Source: Blattamonas nauphoetae (taxonomy: Eukaryota; Preaxostyla; Oxymonadida). From it: 64,000 nt of DNA. A model generated the notes under the pieces. It saw nothing but the letters and a program-made list of their open reading frames with translations, ran no database searches and was not told the origin of the DNA. The DNA lies in the NCBI GenBank assembly GCA_033064195.1, contig JARBJD010000298.1, positions 27,357 through 91,356 of the forward strand, written 5' to 3'. Shown here one piece after another: positions 1 through 10,910 of the stretch (position 1 is the stretch's first letter; each line of letters opens with the position of its first letter). The position numbers were made by a program, and so were the translations under genes.

Positions 1-3000
1 GAAATGAATCTTGTTCATGTCTAGGCATTTGTACATGAAGTTGTAGATGAAATTCAGATACCAGAACTTGGCATTGTCGAGTGTGAACACTGCTTCTTGC
101 AGACATGTCTTGCATGATGCTTTCTCTCTGTCTTCAATCACAATGTAGTTGTCCTCATTGATCTCTCTTGTTGCTACAAATCCTTTCATCATTTGTTTCA
201 AGTATGTTCTCTTCTCATTGCAGATTGTGATCGAGTTGTATTTCTCAGTGTTCATTCCATCGTATCCGTAACTTCCATTCAAGTTGGTCTTACAGAATTG
301 TTCTTTTCCCTTGTTTCCAACCTTCATTGCTTCTATTCGATCATTCATAAATGAGGTCACAAATGGTTCAAATCCAGCGTGTCTCGAGAATACCATCACA
401 CTCTTTACATCGTCTACAATGAAGTGGCAATAGTCGATGAGGAACCATAGATAGTATGTCGAAAAGAACATATACTGATCGTGTGTGCTCAAGAGTTGAG
501 TGAGTTTTCTTTGTTTGTCGTCAGTCTTCAATCCATGTTTCTTCATCAACGAATATGTCTTCTCTCCAATGTTTTCTTCAGTTGTATTGACCACAATGTT
601 TCTGAAGATTGGTGGGAAGTTAATGAAATCATTTATGTACTTCTCGTCGATGTGTCCTTTCAATTCTGCAACGAACAATGTCTTCTGATTCTTGTCTTCA
701 ATTATCTTGCGACATTCCTTATCTCCTGTTGCGGTGTACAAACATCTTCCTGGCATATACATTCTGTGTTTGGTGTATGGATTGTTCTTGTTCTTGATTG
801 ATGAGAAAGCACTGGGATAGAGTGAATTAAAGTCAACGCCACAGACATGTGTCATTTTGTGTTCTGTATCTTTGGAGACAACTTTTCCATCTTCGTATGT
901 GAAATGATTAATTGGTGTCACGTCTTTGATATTCTGTCGATGTTGAACATTCGATAATCCACCAGTCACTGCGGCTCTAAGTTTGTGATATGTTTGCTCG
1001 TGTGTCAGAGTCATTGGTAATGATTTCCAGATGCAATACTTCTTGAGCTGAATTCTCAATCTTGTGAGATGTTCATCTTTGTCCGACTTGTAGGTGTTAC
1101 AGTAGTCACAGCAGATCTTCACGTTCTCTTTTGAATGTCCTTTCGAATTGTCGATTCTATCCAGTGTTGGTCGAACTGCTTGTGAGAAGTGACATTTGCA
1201 GATGTAGCATACTCTCTTGCACTGTTGAACAAACCAATCATAGTCTGATTCAGTGACATTTTTATCAGTATTGCGATGAGCTTTCTGGTCTTGATAAATG
1301 TACGATGCAACCTTGTACTTCCAGTATTGTTTGGTGATTTTTATTTCACCAGATTGATCCACTCCATTGAAATCATCATCGATATCAAAGTCCTTGTAAG
1401 CACACGCATATTTGATTGCCGAAGCCTTAGCTGATAGTGACAGATTGTGCAACATATCCACTTTGTATTGGAAGTTCAGATCAATGAGATTGTCAAGTGG
1501 TGCAATCATACATTCGACGTCTCTGATGTTGTAGAATTTCAGGTATTCCCAACGGTTCTTGAACCCTTGCTTCATCCAATCATCAAGATATATTTGGTAA
1601 TCGGTGTCGGACATTTCACTGTTGTTCAGACTGGAGTAGAATTCATATTTGGAGAATGGTTCTTGTTTGCTCAGCACTGCATCGTAGTCTGATGAATCAA
1701 ATGATTCGTAAGCAAAGAATGATTTCTGAAGTGTTGTGTTTCCTCCGAAGGCTTTGACTGCATTATCCAATGTCATTGGTCCTGTGTATGACATCATGTC
1801 AATGAATCGAAGCACCTGTTGTGTTCTCTCATGTCTGATCAGAACTTGTTTGTACTTCGTTGTGGATCCAAGGAAGCTCACCACTTTCCAATCCTTGTCA
1901 ACGAGATCACGGAATATGAGATTGATGTCGAATCTGGAACTGTTGAACCCAATCACACTGACTTCATTTTGTGAGGGAATCTCTGGATCCTCGTAGTAGT
2001 TGTCCTCTCGAACTGTCTCTGCGTATTTGAAGAGTTCTCTAATCCATTGCTTCACGAAGTCCTTTCCATCTCGAAGATCAAAGTAGATTGACTTCACACC
2101 TGATTTTGTTTTGATTGCTGATGCAACAGACAGTGGCTTCAAGTGGGAAATCAATTGAGTATTGTCATCAGAGAATAAATTGTCAAGAATGAGATCTTCC
2201 ATTGTTTCAAAATCGTAAGTAATGTCGTATTGTGTTGGTTTGAATTCATCTTGTCTTTTGTGTGCCATCAGAAATTCATACGTTCTATTGTTGAGGATGT
2301 GGGGAACATACGGTCTTGGTGTTTTGTCAAGGGAGATCTTCTTCACATGTTTTCCATCCAGTTCTTTGCACTCTTTGAGATGCTTCTCGTAGTATGTCTT
2401 GAAGTGAGAATCCTTGACTTGGAATCCTCTTGACTGACAATAAGGACAGAGTTTGTATCCAGTGATTTTCTCAGGATCCACAATGAACATCACATGAACG
2501 AGAGTGGCTGTAAGTGGAATCATCAGGATGGGAAGAACACGAGCATCATCATTCTCGTTGACATACGATTGGCTCAGGAAGTATTTCTTCTTGTCTTCGT
2601 CGTATTCATAAATGTGAACAGTGATGTTGTGTCTAATCATTTCTTTCTCCAAATCACAAGCGATATCAAATCCAGGATAATTGCGTAAGTGTTCAGTAAG
2701 TTGATGTGGCTTCAGGTGAGTCAGATTCATTGATTCTGCGAACAATCTTTTTGCTTCAACGTTTCTCATGTTGATTGATATCTTCTTACCTGGGACCTCA
2801 GGAAGAGTGAGGAACGACAATGATTGAAAGAAGCAGATGTCGTTCTCAGAATCGATGTATCGAACGTTTCTCGTTTTAATGTGTTCAGTGAGAATTGCAT
2901 TCGCTTTTCCTGCCACTGGAAATCGATAGACTGCAACTAGAATGGAGTGGAATGCGATGTACATTGTCTTCGTATCCATTAGAGTTCTCTCCTGGGATTC

Positions 3001-3843
3001 TTTGATCAGATTGATCGCATACTTGGAATAATCATTGATGTCTCCTGAACTTCTGATCACTGTTGGGAAACTCTTTGATGTGTTCTCCAATTCCGGTCTG
3101 AAGTCTTTGTATGTTGTCTCATCTTTGTCTTTTCTCTCAATAATTTTGCCAAAGTCAATACTAATCTTGAATGGATGATCCTTCTCTTTGTCGAACACTG
3201 CTGTGATGAAGGTTGTGATTTCATCAACATTCTTCAGATGATTGTGGAAGTACAGCTGATATGGTTTTCCATTATCTTCAACCTTCTCGACCTCATTCTT
3301 TTTGAACTTCCTTCGTGCACTCATGAGACATTCATTGAGTGCTGCTTTTTCGCGTGGTTCAGCTAGTAAGATACATTCTTCAAATCCCTCAAATGTCTGC
3401 ACTTCTCTCTTTTCCATCTGTTCATTTTTCTTTTGAATGATCAACAGATTCTTCATCCAATGGTCCATCAGCTTCTCTTCAATTGATTTCAGTTTCCATG
3501 TCATTCTGAACACTTGCTTCTTCAGTTCATCTTTGTTCACTCTTGGATTTGCTTTCATGTTCTCGACAATCATTCGGTGAGCGAGTCGATCTTCTGACGC
3601 CATCTGTTGTCGAAGTTTAACTTGTTCAATAAAATCTGGAATGAGATTGAGATCGAGATTCTTTATTGGATGTGGAAACTCGAGATCTGTGTGTTGAAGC
3701 ATATTCAGGAGAAAAGATCTGTGATGTTGATAATTCTTACTGTCAGGATTGTATGTTCGACCATCACTAAATTGAAATTGTGTGTTCGGAAAGAGATCTC
3801 GAATTTCTTGAATTCTATTTTTGATTGGTTTTAGCAGTGTCAT
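1..3843 (-). CDS. Protein-primed family-B DNA polymerase of Polinton A (3' end outside window)
   Basis: This polymerase would replicate the linear element with a protein primer. The frame is open from its ATG at 3843 to the window edge, about 1281 codons. In order it shows a helical N-terminus; an OTU-like segment near residues 325-460 with an N-x-C-x-F motif; a CPYC...H...C zinc finger near 465; the exonuclease motif DFET near 541; Exo II and Exo III motifs; an HNH-type module near 875-915 (CxxC, LDRID, CxxCN); palm motif A (DFNSLYPS) near 1000; and motif B. Motif C lies just beyond base 1. E2 and C carry close relatives and B a distant one. The start is preceded by the AT-rich TTTTTATTTT-like start motif, and the two-repeat gene lies 43 bases upstream. 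The family assignment is certain from the motifs; the OTU and HNH labels are inferences from motifs. Confidence 0.93.
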   Translation of the reverse strand, partial: MTLLKPIKNRIQEIRDLFPNTQFQFSDGRTYNPDSKNYQHHRSFLLNMLQHTDLEFPHPIKNLDLNLIPDFIEQVKLRQQMASEDRLAHRMIVENMKANPRVNKDELKKQVFRMTWKLKSIEEKLMDHWMKNLLIIQKKNEQMEKREVQTFEGFEECILLAEPREKAALNECLMSARRKFKKNEVEKVEDNGKPYQLYFHNHLKNVDEITTFITAVFDKEKDHPFKISIDFGKIIERKDKDETTYKDFRPELENTSKSFPTVIRSSGDINDYSKYAINLIKESQERTLMDTKTMYIAFHSILVAVYRFPVAGKANAILTEHIKTRNVRYIDSENDICFFQSLSFLTLPEVPGKKISINMRNVEAKRLFAESMNLTHLKPHQLTEHLRNYPGFDIACDLEKEMIRHNITVHIYEYDEDKKKYFLSQSYVNENDDARVLPILMIPLTATLVHVMFIVDPEKITGYKLCPYCQSRGFQVKDSHFKTYYEKHLKECKELDGKHVKKISLDKTPRPYVPHILNNRTYEFLMAHKRQDEFKPTQYDITYDFETMEDLILDNLFSDDNTQLISHLKPLSVASAIKTKSGVKSIYFDLRDGKDFVKQWIRELFKYAETVREDNYYEDPEIPSQNEVSVIGFNSSRFDINLIFRDLVDKDWKVVSFLGSTTKYKQVLIRHERTQQVLRFIDMMSYTGPMTLDNAVKAFGGNTTLQKSFFAYESFDSSDYDAVLSKQEPFSKYEFYSSLNNSEMSDTDYQIYLDDWMKQGFKNRWEYLKFYNIRDVECMIAPLDNLIDLNFQYKVDMLHNLSLSAKASAIKYACAYKDFDIDDDFNGVDQSGEIKITKQYWKYKVASYIYQDQKAHRNTDKNVTESDYDWFVQQCKRVCYICKCHFSQAVRPTLDRIDNSKGHSKENVKICCDYCNTYKSDKDEHLTRLRIQLKKYCIWKSLPMTLTHEQTYHKLRAAVTGGLSNVQHRQNIKDVTPINHFTYEDGKVVSKDTEHKMTHVCGVDFNSLYPSAFSSIKNKNNPYTKHRMYMPGRCLYTATGDKECRKIIEDKNQKTLFVAELKGHIDEKYINDFINFPPIFRNIVVNTTEENIGEKTYSLMKKHGLKTDDKQRKLTQLLSTHDQYMFFSTYYLWFLIDYCHFIVDDVKSVMVFSRHAGFEPFVTSFMNDRIEAMKVGNKGKEQFCKTNLNGSYGYDGMNTEKYNSITICNEKRTYLKQMMKGFVATREINEDNYIVIEDREKASCKTCLQEAVFTLDNAKFWYLNFIYNFMYKCLDMNKIHF

Positions 3844-3886
3844 TTACTTCAAAATAAAAAATCAGAAAATAAAAAAAGTTGAGCGT
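3844..3886 (-). promoter_or_regulatory. AT-rich start motif of the pPolB gene
   Basis: On the minus strand this short spacer reads TTTTTTATTTTCTGATTTTTTATTTT shortly before the ATG, given here as two overlapping TTTTTATTTT copies. The same motif precedes most element genes in this window within about 5-20 bases of the start codon, so it is probably the initiator or core promoter rather than a leader feature. Confidence 0.55.
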
Positions 3887-4276
3887 TTATTTCTGTTTTC
3901 TCAGATGGGGCTTTTTCTTAGCAGTCAGCCATGCATCAAGTCTAATTCTGAAGACTTCACTTCCGCCTATCTCTCGATATGTGAATGGAACCAGGACTTT
4001 AGTGTACTCACCGACGAGTTCACAATTGTATTTCTTTAATTCATTTTCGACGAACGATTGAGTGTAGTGCCGACGTTTTGATAAGTGAGGTCTGTATCCT
4101 TGATTCCACAACTTTGGTTTTATTCTCCATTCAACTCCCTCATGAACATATGTCACCGGCACATTATTTCTGACATACTCAGAGACTAGCGAACAGTTCT
4201 CTTCTCTCATTGATTCAATTAATGCTTGTTCTGAACATACTCGACGTCTTTCGTTGTACATCTCAGTTGGATTCAT
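3887..4276 (-). CDS. Small protein of two tandem ~45-residue repeats
   Basis: This 129-residue basic protein has no name I can give. It is built of two copies of one motif: residues 27-69 and 84-129 both read NC-x-LV-x-EY, then VP-x-TY, then E/F-x-RI/L, then W, and end in PHL followed by a basic tail. The spacing resembles the small Cys-rich 'EY...GH...CP.C' DNA-binding repeats of phages and giant viruses, but the zinc-ligand positions are not cysteines. That comparison is a guess. It sits between the terminal repeat and pPolB, and a close copy occupies the same place in E2 (42662). A position beside the terminus suggests a terminus-binding or regulatory role. Element B has no obvious copy. 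Confidence 0.75.
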   Translation of the reverse strand: MNPTEMYNERRRVCSEQALIESMREENCSLVSEYVRNNVPVTYVHEGVEWRIKPKLWNQGYRPHLSKRRHYTQSFVENELKKYNCELVGEYTKVLVPFTYREIGGSEVFRIRLDAWLTAKKKPHLRKQK

Positions 4277-4509
4277 TTAATACAAATTAAAAAATTCAAA
4301 AATAGATTTTCTTTCGTTGTTTTCTCAGTTTTGGATTTTTTGTCAGAATCGAGGATCAATGGGTTCGATCACTCATTTCTCAACTATGCTCGTTTCGTTC
4401 CAATTCGTCGCGTTTCTGATTCTCCTGAACTCCAGGATCATCGTGGTATGCTCTGTTTTTGAAGATTCTGGACTTTTGCAGAGATATTTGAGGTTTCAGG
4501 ATCGCCATC

Positions 4510-6208
4510 AGATCTCGGTACTTTTATGTAAAAAGGAGTATGCCACTCTCATTTTCTTCTTTTTTCAGCTCTGTTTCACTCGTTTTTGATTGAATTGTCA
4601 CTTCATTTTCACTCGTTATGTTTTCATTTTGGTGACCTGTTCGCACGTCATTTTCTCGTTGTTTATCCAAAATATCCACTTCATTCATGTTTCTTTCTCT
4701 GTAACTTTTTCTCCAATACAACACACTAATTTCCGTTAAGTGAAGATTCCGAAATTTTACCGAGATCTCACTTTCAACGGCTCACTTCAGTTCTCGGAAT
4801 TTTTCCGGAAAATCCAACATTTCACATACTTTTTTGAATCATTTTTGTTGTTTTTAAGAGAAAAAAAACGGAACACACGCGAAATTTTCACTATTGACGC
4901 CACATTTAACGTCATTTTCACGATCGTCAATTTCCCTCTCAGTTTCATACTTGCCCACTTCATTCAGGCTTGTTTCACTTTCTTTTACTCTGGTTTTGTG
5001 AAAAAAGTGATGAAAAGTTGACTAAAATGATGTGCTAGTGAAGTGAGAACGGCCCACAAAATGGAAGTGAATTGAGCAAAATGAAGAGGAATGGTGAAGA
5101 GATCAAATGTGAAATGGGGAGCAAAAGTGATGAAATGAAAGGGACTACAGTCGGTTTTGAAGTGACAAAAACGGTCAAAAGTTGTGAAGTGAAAACATGA
5201 AAAAGTGACTTTATGAGAGAACTATCCGACAAAATCTCCTCAAAATTTGAGCACACCTTACTCAGACCGCGAGAAAGAAGGATTTGCAGTGAAAATCGGA
5301 TCAAAAAATCCATAGTGTCAAAATGTTGGTGCAAGTGTGTCGTCAGAGGTGTGATCGAAGAACCGTCCATAAAAAGTGAACTATAGGTGGTGTACAACCA
5401 GAATTCTCAAAAAAGCGTCGCTGGAGTGCAATTGCGAAGTGGTTGACGTGAAAATCGTGTAAAATGAAAATTGGTGAAAAATTGTGAAAACGATCGTGTG
5501 TCGAGGATCGTCAGAACCGAATGACGTGAATACCTGTCCACTAGCGTTTTAAGTGGTTTTGAGACCATCAGAGGGCAAAAAGTGACGTGTAGGAGAAGAG
5601 CGAGACGTCACTTTCTCCTCCTTAAAAATTTTGTCATTTTCAAAATATGTTGTGGGGTCGGATCTAACTTTTTTTTCAAAAGTGCTTTTTTCCTAAAATT
5701 TCACCTATCAACATCAATTTTGTAATTTTAGAACGTGTTTGAACACAATTTGAGACATAAAGGTGTTCATAGTGGCGAAATCCGAACATCGACTTTTTCG
5801 TCACTTTTTCGACCTAAGTTCGGCACGCAGCTCGACGAATTCTCAACCGATTTTCATCGGGATTGTCTTGATCGATGACCTACAATGTCCCCGAGATTTT
5901 GGTATTTTTTCAGAATTTTTCGAAATGGTTCTCACTTTGGTTTCACTTGATTTGTGGTCAAAAAGGGAAAAACACCAAAAAAGCGCCAACATTTTTTCGA
6001 ATGTTGTCAAAATTTGCTTCAAAAATGACACTTTTCACGATGTCAAAATATTGGTCATATTTTTAGAATTTAGGCCAAATATTGATGTCATCAAAATGTC
6101 ATAAATTCCTTTTAATACAAGATTCAAAATTGGTCAATCGGACTTGACTTTTAGTTTTGATTTCAATGACAATTTCAGATTGGTTCTCCGTTCGCTCCTA
6201 TAACTACT
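4510..6208 (-). repeat. Terminal inverted repeat of Polinton A
   Basis: About 1.7 kb of non-coding DNA ends at the element tip. It matches the left end (reverse complement) and right end of E2 over almost its full length. It is dense in the hexamer AAGTGA and its complement TCACTT; TCACTT dominates before about 5030 and AAGTGA after it, so the motif flips strand within the repeat. Short open frames here are not conserved in frame between the three copies. The terminal ~75 bases overlap the 3' end of the primase-helicase frame of B, giving that frame a foreign tail. Bases 4277-4509 continue into an inner flank shared only with E2's left end. Confidence 0.88.
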
Positions 6209-8740
6209 GAGTAGGTCGTCTGTGTCTTGGTCATTGATGGAGGATTTCTTGAGGAGCTCAGCATATTTGGGATCGATGAAGTAGCAGTATGTTTGTTTGC
6301 CATCAATGCGTTTTTGTTTGACTGTGCAATGCTCATGGAGGTCCATCTGGAATGTCTTGAGTTTCTTATAGTGATCTGGCATTAGTTCAGAGGCATAGGA
6401 ACGTGGCATTCCTTGTTCTAATTCATGGAGGTGTTTGAGGCAGAAGTCTCCTATTGCTGATCGAGACACTTCTTGGAGAATATATCTAGCATTAGTGTTT
6501 GGTAATTGCCTTGGGTTGAAGTCATTGATGGGTCTTTGATTGAAGTAGGTCAATAGGTGCGAGTAAAAATCAGGAGTGAAGGAGCGGATGAGGTGTAGGA
6601 AATAGCTGGAATCATCCTTGCGTTTATTGGAGACTTTGCAGACACAATAGCGTCTATCATCGACTTCAATCTTGACTGGATATGCGTTGTTTGTGCAGAA
6701 GATCAGATTGGCAACATTCTCAGCGTCACGACGAGCGATTCCCTTTTCATTAGCTCTGAAGCTAGTGTCGGAAATTATTGATTTGAGGGCGTCAAAGTTC
6801 GACATTCTTTCTTCACCAGCGTTCTTCAATTCATTACAGACGATCAGCATTTTGCCTTCAATTACTGTGTTGAATGTTCCGCAGAGTTCTTGAATGTCAG
6901 TGATATTTGGAGCAGAGTATCCTCGCATTATTTCACAGAGCACATTAGTCCAGACATTTTTGCCAATTCCTTGCATTCCCTTCAAGATAATGACTGACGC
7001 TGTTTTCTGACCAGGATTCTGAATCACGAATGATATCCAGTTGATAATGAAGTTATACAATTCTTCATTATTGTCTGAAATTATCTCTTTGGTGAAATCT
7101 AAGAATGGTTGAATCAGATCAGTGTTTGGTTCACTAACGAATGGATATTTGTATCCTTGGAATAGTGAGAACATCTGCGGATTATCGCTCATGAATCGAA
7201 TGCCGTTGACCATGAATAGATTGCGATTATTCTCGAATGTTGATTGACACGTGATCGTTCTACACTTCTTTGGATCTTCGCTTGGAATGGTCACTTTAAT
7301 TGATTTCAATAATCTCAAGACGTTACCTTCTTTCTGAACATTGACACGATAGCAGAGATCAAGAGAACTGTACTCTTTCACAATGCATAGCAATGATACT
7401 TCAATACATCGAAGAACTTTCAATAGATCTCTTAGCACTTCTGTCTCTGATTTGTAGTCTTTGTTTGTTGCCTTTTTCCTTATTGTAGAGAAGTCAAATG
7501 GAGACAGCAGATCGATCTTTTCATCGAATGAATTCTTCGTTATTGATTGCTCATTAGTGGGTTCATTGGAGAGATTATCATTGACTGGTTTGTCATTAGA
7601 ATCAACTTCAAGACTGTCAAAGAAATCAGAGACATCGTAGTCAGTGAGAGGAAGAAGGAGGTCATCATTATAGTACTTTTCATTCTGGATTTTTATGATT
7701 CTAATGAGGACTCCAGGATGGGTAACATTCGAAGCGTACCGTATTCTCTGTGCTTCCCAATTCTTCTCTGCATTTTCAGTTAATGTGTTGTTGTCATAGA
7801 TGTCTTTGTATGTTTGTTCGAGCATCTCGTCAGTAAATCCATTGATGTGTCTCAGTGAATTAATGCCTGCAAATAATGGCAACAAGGAGACTTCCTCTTC
7901 CACTGATCTCGATCCAGAATCGTTGTGAATCACTAGTCCTTTCAGTCCATTTCTGATTAAATCAGCTTGGGCTTAAGTGTACTGTTGAATGGAATCCTCG
8001 TCGAAAGAAGGAGCTTCTGGACTTTCAATTTTGGTCTGGTTCACTGATGGTTTCGCTGATGGCTTCTTCTCTGATGGAGTGGGCTTTAATGAAATACCCA
8101 GACTAGATAATACATCTGACAATGATGATAGGATAAAGAGTTCGTCAAAGTCATTAATGGTCTTGTATGATTGGATTTTATTAGTGCCTTCCACTTTCCT
8201 TTGGACTTTGGATTTCGGTTGCACTATCCAGCGCAGAGATGAGTCTACACAGGCGAATAAATCCACATCGTATTGGTCAGTTTTCTTCACCTTCACCATT
8301 GAGTTTTTCTCCAGTTTGTAGCCGTTAATATCGCAGTATATATGAAGACCCCCTGATCCAGTCACTACTAATCCGACATCATTGGGTAATACATTTAACA
8401 CAGATGTTCGGATTTGGTTCTTGGTTTCTTCATCAGCATCCTTATCCAAGATGTCAATATCCACGACTGCTAGGTTGGTCACATGTGCAAGATTTATTGC
8501 TGTTCCTGTTCGTTTATGACCAGCACTCTCAGATGATATACCATCGTTGTATTTCTTATAGTCGAACAATGGGACTTTATGAGGTCTCAAACGATCAGAC
8601 AATGAATGAATTTCGTCAGGAAGATTATTGAACATTGCTTCAATTTCTGAGTCGAAATCATTATCGAAATCGTCCTTGAGAGAGTTCTTTATTTGTGCAT
8701 CTTTTTCCTTGAATTCAAATCTTACAATTTGTAATGCCAT
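6209..8740 (-). pseudogene. PrimPol-SF3 helicase, left-arm copy
   Basis: This is a replicative primase-helicase fusion. The N-terminus is an archaeo-eukaryotic primase (PrimPol) domain: VVDIDIL with acidic residues near 94 and 96, SGGLH near 133, and a third acidic motif YDVDLF. The C-terminal half is a D5-like superfamily-3 helicase with GMQGIGKN (Walker A, about residue 590), MLIVCNEL (Walker B) and IFCTNN (motif C). The copy in the right arm (32092-34612) is nearly identical. The start at 8740 is supported by the same upstream sequence in both arms. The extreme 3' end is replaced by the tip of Polinton A. The copy has about one further break and is treated as a fossil. Primase-helicases of this type are usual in virophages and Polinton-like viruses but not in classical Polintons. 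Confidence 0.88.
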
Positions 8741-8881
8741 TCTTTCTAAGGAGATAAAAAATTCGATTTATAAAAAAGTTCTGCGTTTATTTTTTCTGAG
8801 ACCCATAATTTTCTGTGTTCTCGATTGACAGTAGTCCAAAATGGAGTCATTATCCGACACAATTGACAGAGCTCATTAGTG

Positions 8882-9311
8882 CGAGGATATCGTGCTTATT
8901 CTCCGATCAGGAAATGTCACTGTGTCACTGGGTAATTGAAATTTTTATTTTGGATTTCATTTTGAAAAGTCCACGTGCGAGTCTTATTTCGATTGAAATC
9001 ATCAGTCCTATTACCCAGTGACAGTACCCATTGACACCCCACTGGCTCGAGGATATCGTGCTTGTTCTCCGATCAGGAAATGTCAATGTGTCACTGGGTA
9101 ATTGAAATTTTTATTTTGGATTTCATTTTGAAAAGTCCACGTGCGAGTCTTATTTCGATTGAAATCATCAGTCCTATTACCCAGTGACAGTACCCATTGA
9201 CACCCCACTGGCTCGAGGATATCGTGCTTATTCTCCGATCAGGAAATGTCACTGTGTCACTGGGTAATTGAAATTTTTATTTTGGATTTCATTTTGAAAA
9301 GTCCACGTACG
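8882..9311. repeat. 165-bp direct repeats, about 2.6 copies
   Basis: The units begin at 8882, 9048 and 9213, each with CGAGGATATCGTGCTT, and the third is partial. Each unit carries TGACA-type motifs at both ends and the segment TTTTTATTTTGGATTTC in the middle. The right arm has only about 1.7 units (near 31690-31960), so the two arms differ by about one unit. Confidence 0.9.
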
Positions 9312-9989
9312 ATCTTTTTTCCGCATTGATTCTCCGAGACGATTGACATTAGTTCAAAACATTGATGCCTTAATCATTATCTCCAGAGTTCTACGAGTGA
9401 GTAGGACCCTTCAGAATGCACCTGGAGGATGTAGACACTACCCCCATGCATCACTAACGTTTATAGGTTTTTCTGGGCAATGGTCGTTTTTGACATTTTT
9501 GGAGCTCCCTATATATAGAAATTAAAAAATTGGAAAAGTACTTTGGAATTAAGCTTAATTTTTCGATTCTTTTAATACTGCTCCAGCGCGTCTGTCTCCC
9601 GGAAATAAGTGTTTATCATTGATTGTATATTACAAATAAATGATTGTTTTGTCTTTTCTTGGGCATTAGAATTTTTTCATTTTTGTGGTCTAAGGTAATG
9701 GACCTGAAATGTTCGAAAAAAGTGAAGTGTTCCAGATCGTCTTCATTCGTTCTGATAAAGTCAATATTGATCTTCTGAATTCATTGGTGCAAGAATTATT
9801 GAAATCTGACATCTCTGTGAGGAGTTATGGGTGATCTAAGGCAAAATTGTGGTCAAAATTGGTGATTTTTCAAAGTTGCTGAGGACCTCAATGTTAGTGA
9901 TATTTTCGATGATATTTCATAATTTGATGTCAAAAATGAACTTCTAGCTGTTGGCGAGGATTTACATTGAGAGAATCTTTTGTGGATTT

Positions 9990-10910
9990 GGATTTTAATG
10001 GAACAATTTTCTTGATATTACCCATTGACAAATTGACAGAAGAGAGAAGGAATAGTGACCTTATCATTCATGAGATATGCTCTCCTGTTGGCTCACTGAT
10101 GATCTATTACATTCTTGTTTAAAATAATTGGAATTTGACTTTAATGGAACAATTTTCTTGATATTTCCCATTGACAGATTGACAGAGATTGAGAAGGAAT
10201 GTATATATTCATTAATGTGAAGGCATTAGATACTTGCTCACAGCTGATATATTACAGTAAATCATTGATTTATTTAGAATTTGACTTTAATGGAACAACT
10301 TTTTTGATTATACTCATTGACATATTGACAGGAATAACATTAATGAAGAGATATTAATTGCTTGAGCTAGTTGGATGTCAGTAGTGTCAATCGTCTCGGA
10401 AAAAGTAAGCCCAAAAATGATCGCACGTGGACTTTTCAAAAATGAAATCCAAAATAAAAATCCCAATTACCCATTGACACATTGACATTTCCTGATCGGA
10501 GAATAAGCATTAATTCCTCGAGCCACTGGGGTGTCACTGGGTGCTGTCACTGGGTTATAAGACTGAGCAAATGGGATGTCATTAGTGCGAATCATTGATG
10601 TGCTGATCTATCCTTCGCTCATTGCTGGAGTATTACAATCTTCATTGATTTATTATGAATTTGACATTAATGGAACAATTTTCTTGATATTTCCTATTGA
10701 CAGATTGACAGAAAGTGAGAAAGAATGTATCTATTCATTTATGTGAAGGTGCTTTTGAACATTGCTCACAGCAGATATATTACATTTGATGATAAAATAA
10801 TTGGAAATTGAAAATGATGGAACAACTTTTTTGATTATACTCATTGACATTATGACATGAATAGCATAAATGAAGAGACTTTAATTCTAAGCACTAGTGA
10901 GCTCCGTCAA
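9990..10910. repeat. Series of diverged ~140-bp modules
   Basis: At least five modules repeat the pattern TTAATGGAACAATTTTCTTG, then TGATAT, then CCATTGACAnATTGACAG, then a variable AT-rich tail with CTCACAGC and ATTACA. The copies are diverged and of unequal length. The matching modules in the right arm lie near 30660-31060. Confidence 0.75.

Larger units (their letters stand above)
1..6208 (-). mobile_element. Polinton A (one end, runs out of window)
   Basis: This is the pPolB end of a Polinton/Maverick element. Reading inward from 6208 on the minus strand it has a terminal inverted repeat, a two-repeat small protein and a long pPolB gene that leaves the window at base 1. The tip at 6208 reads AGTAGTTATAGG inward, close to the AGTAGTA tips of element E2, and the gene order and sequence match E2's left end. 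The tip lies inside the primase-helicase gene of element B, so A inserted into B. The flanking hexamer GAGTAG (6209-6214) should be one copy of a 6-bp target duplication; its partner is outside the window. No breaks are seen in the part visible here, so A looks the youngest of the large elements. Confidence 0.85.

Noticed and set aside
4740-5397. Open frames of 93-120 codons in the terminal repeat of A and equivalents in E2
   Set aside because: They are not maintained in frame across the three repeat copies and are made of low-complexity TCACTT/AAGTGA sequence.
9343-9525. A 60-codon open frame identical in both arms of B (also 31473-31655 on the other strand)
   Set aside because: Identity reflects near-identical inverted arms, including non-coding flanks. 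There is no start motif, no paralogue elsewhere and no domain character.
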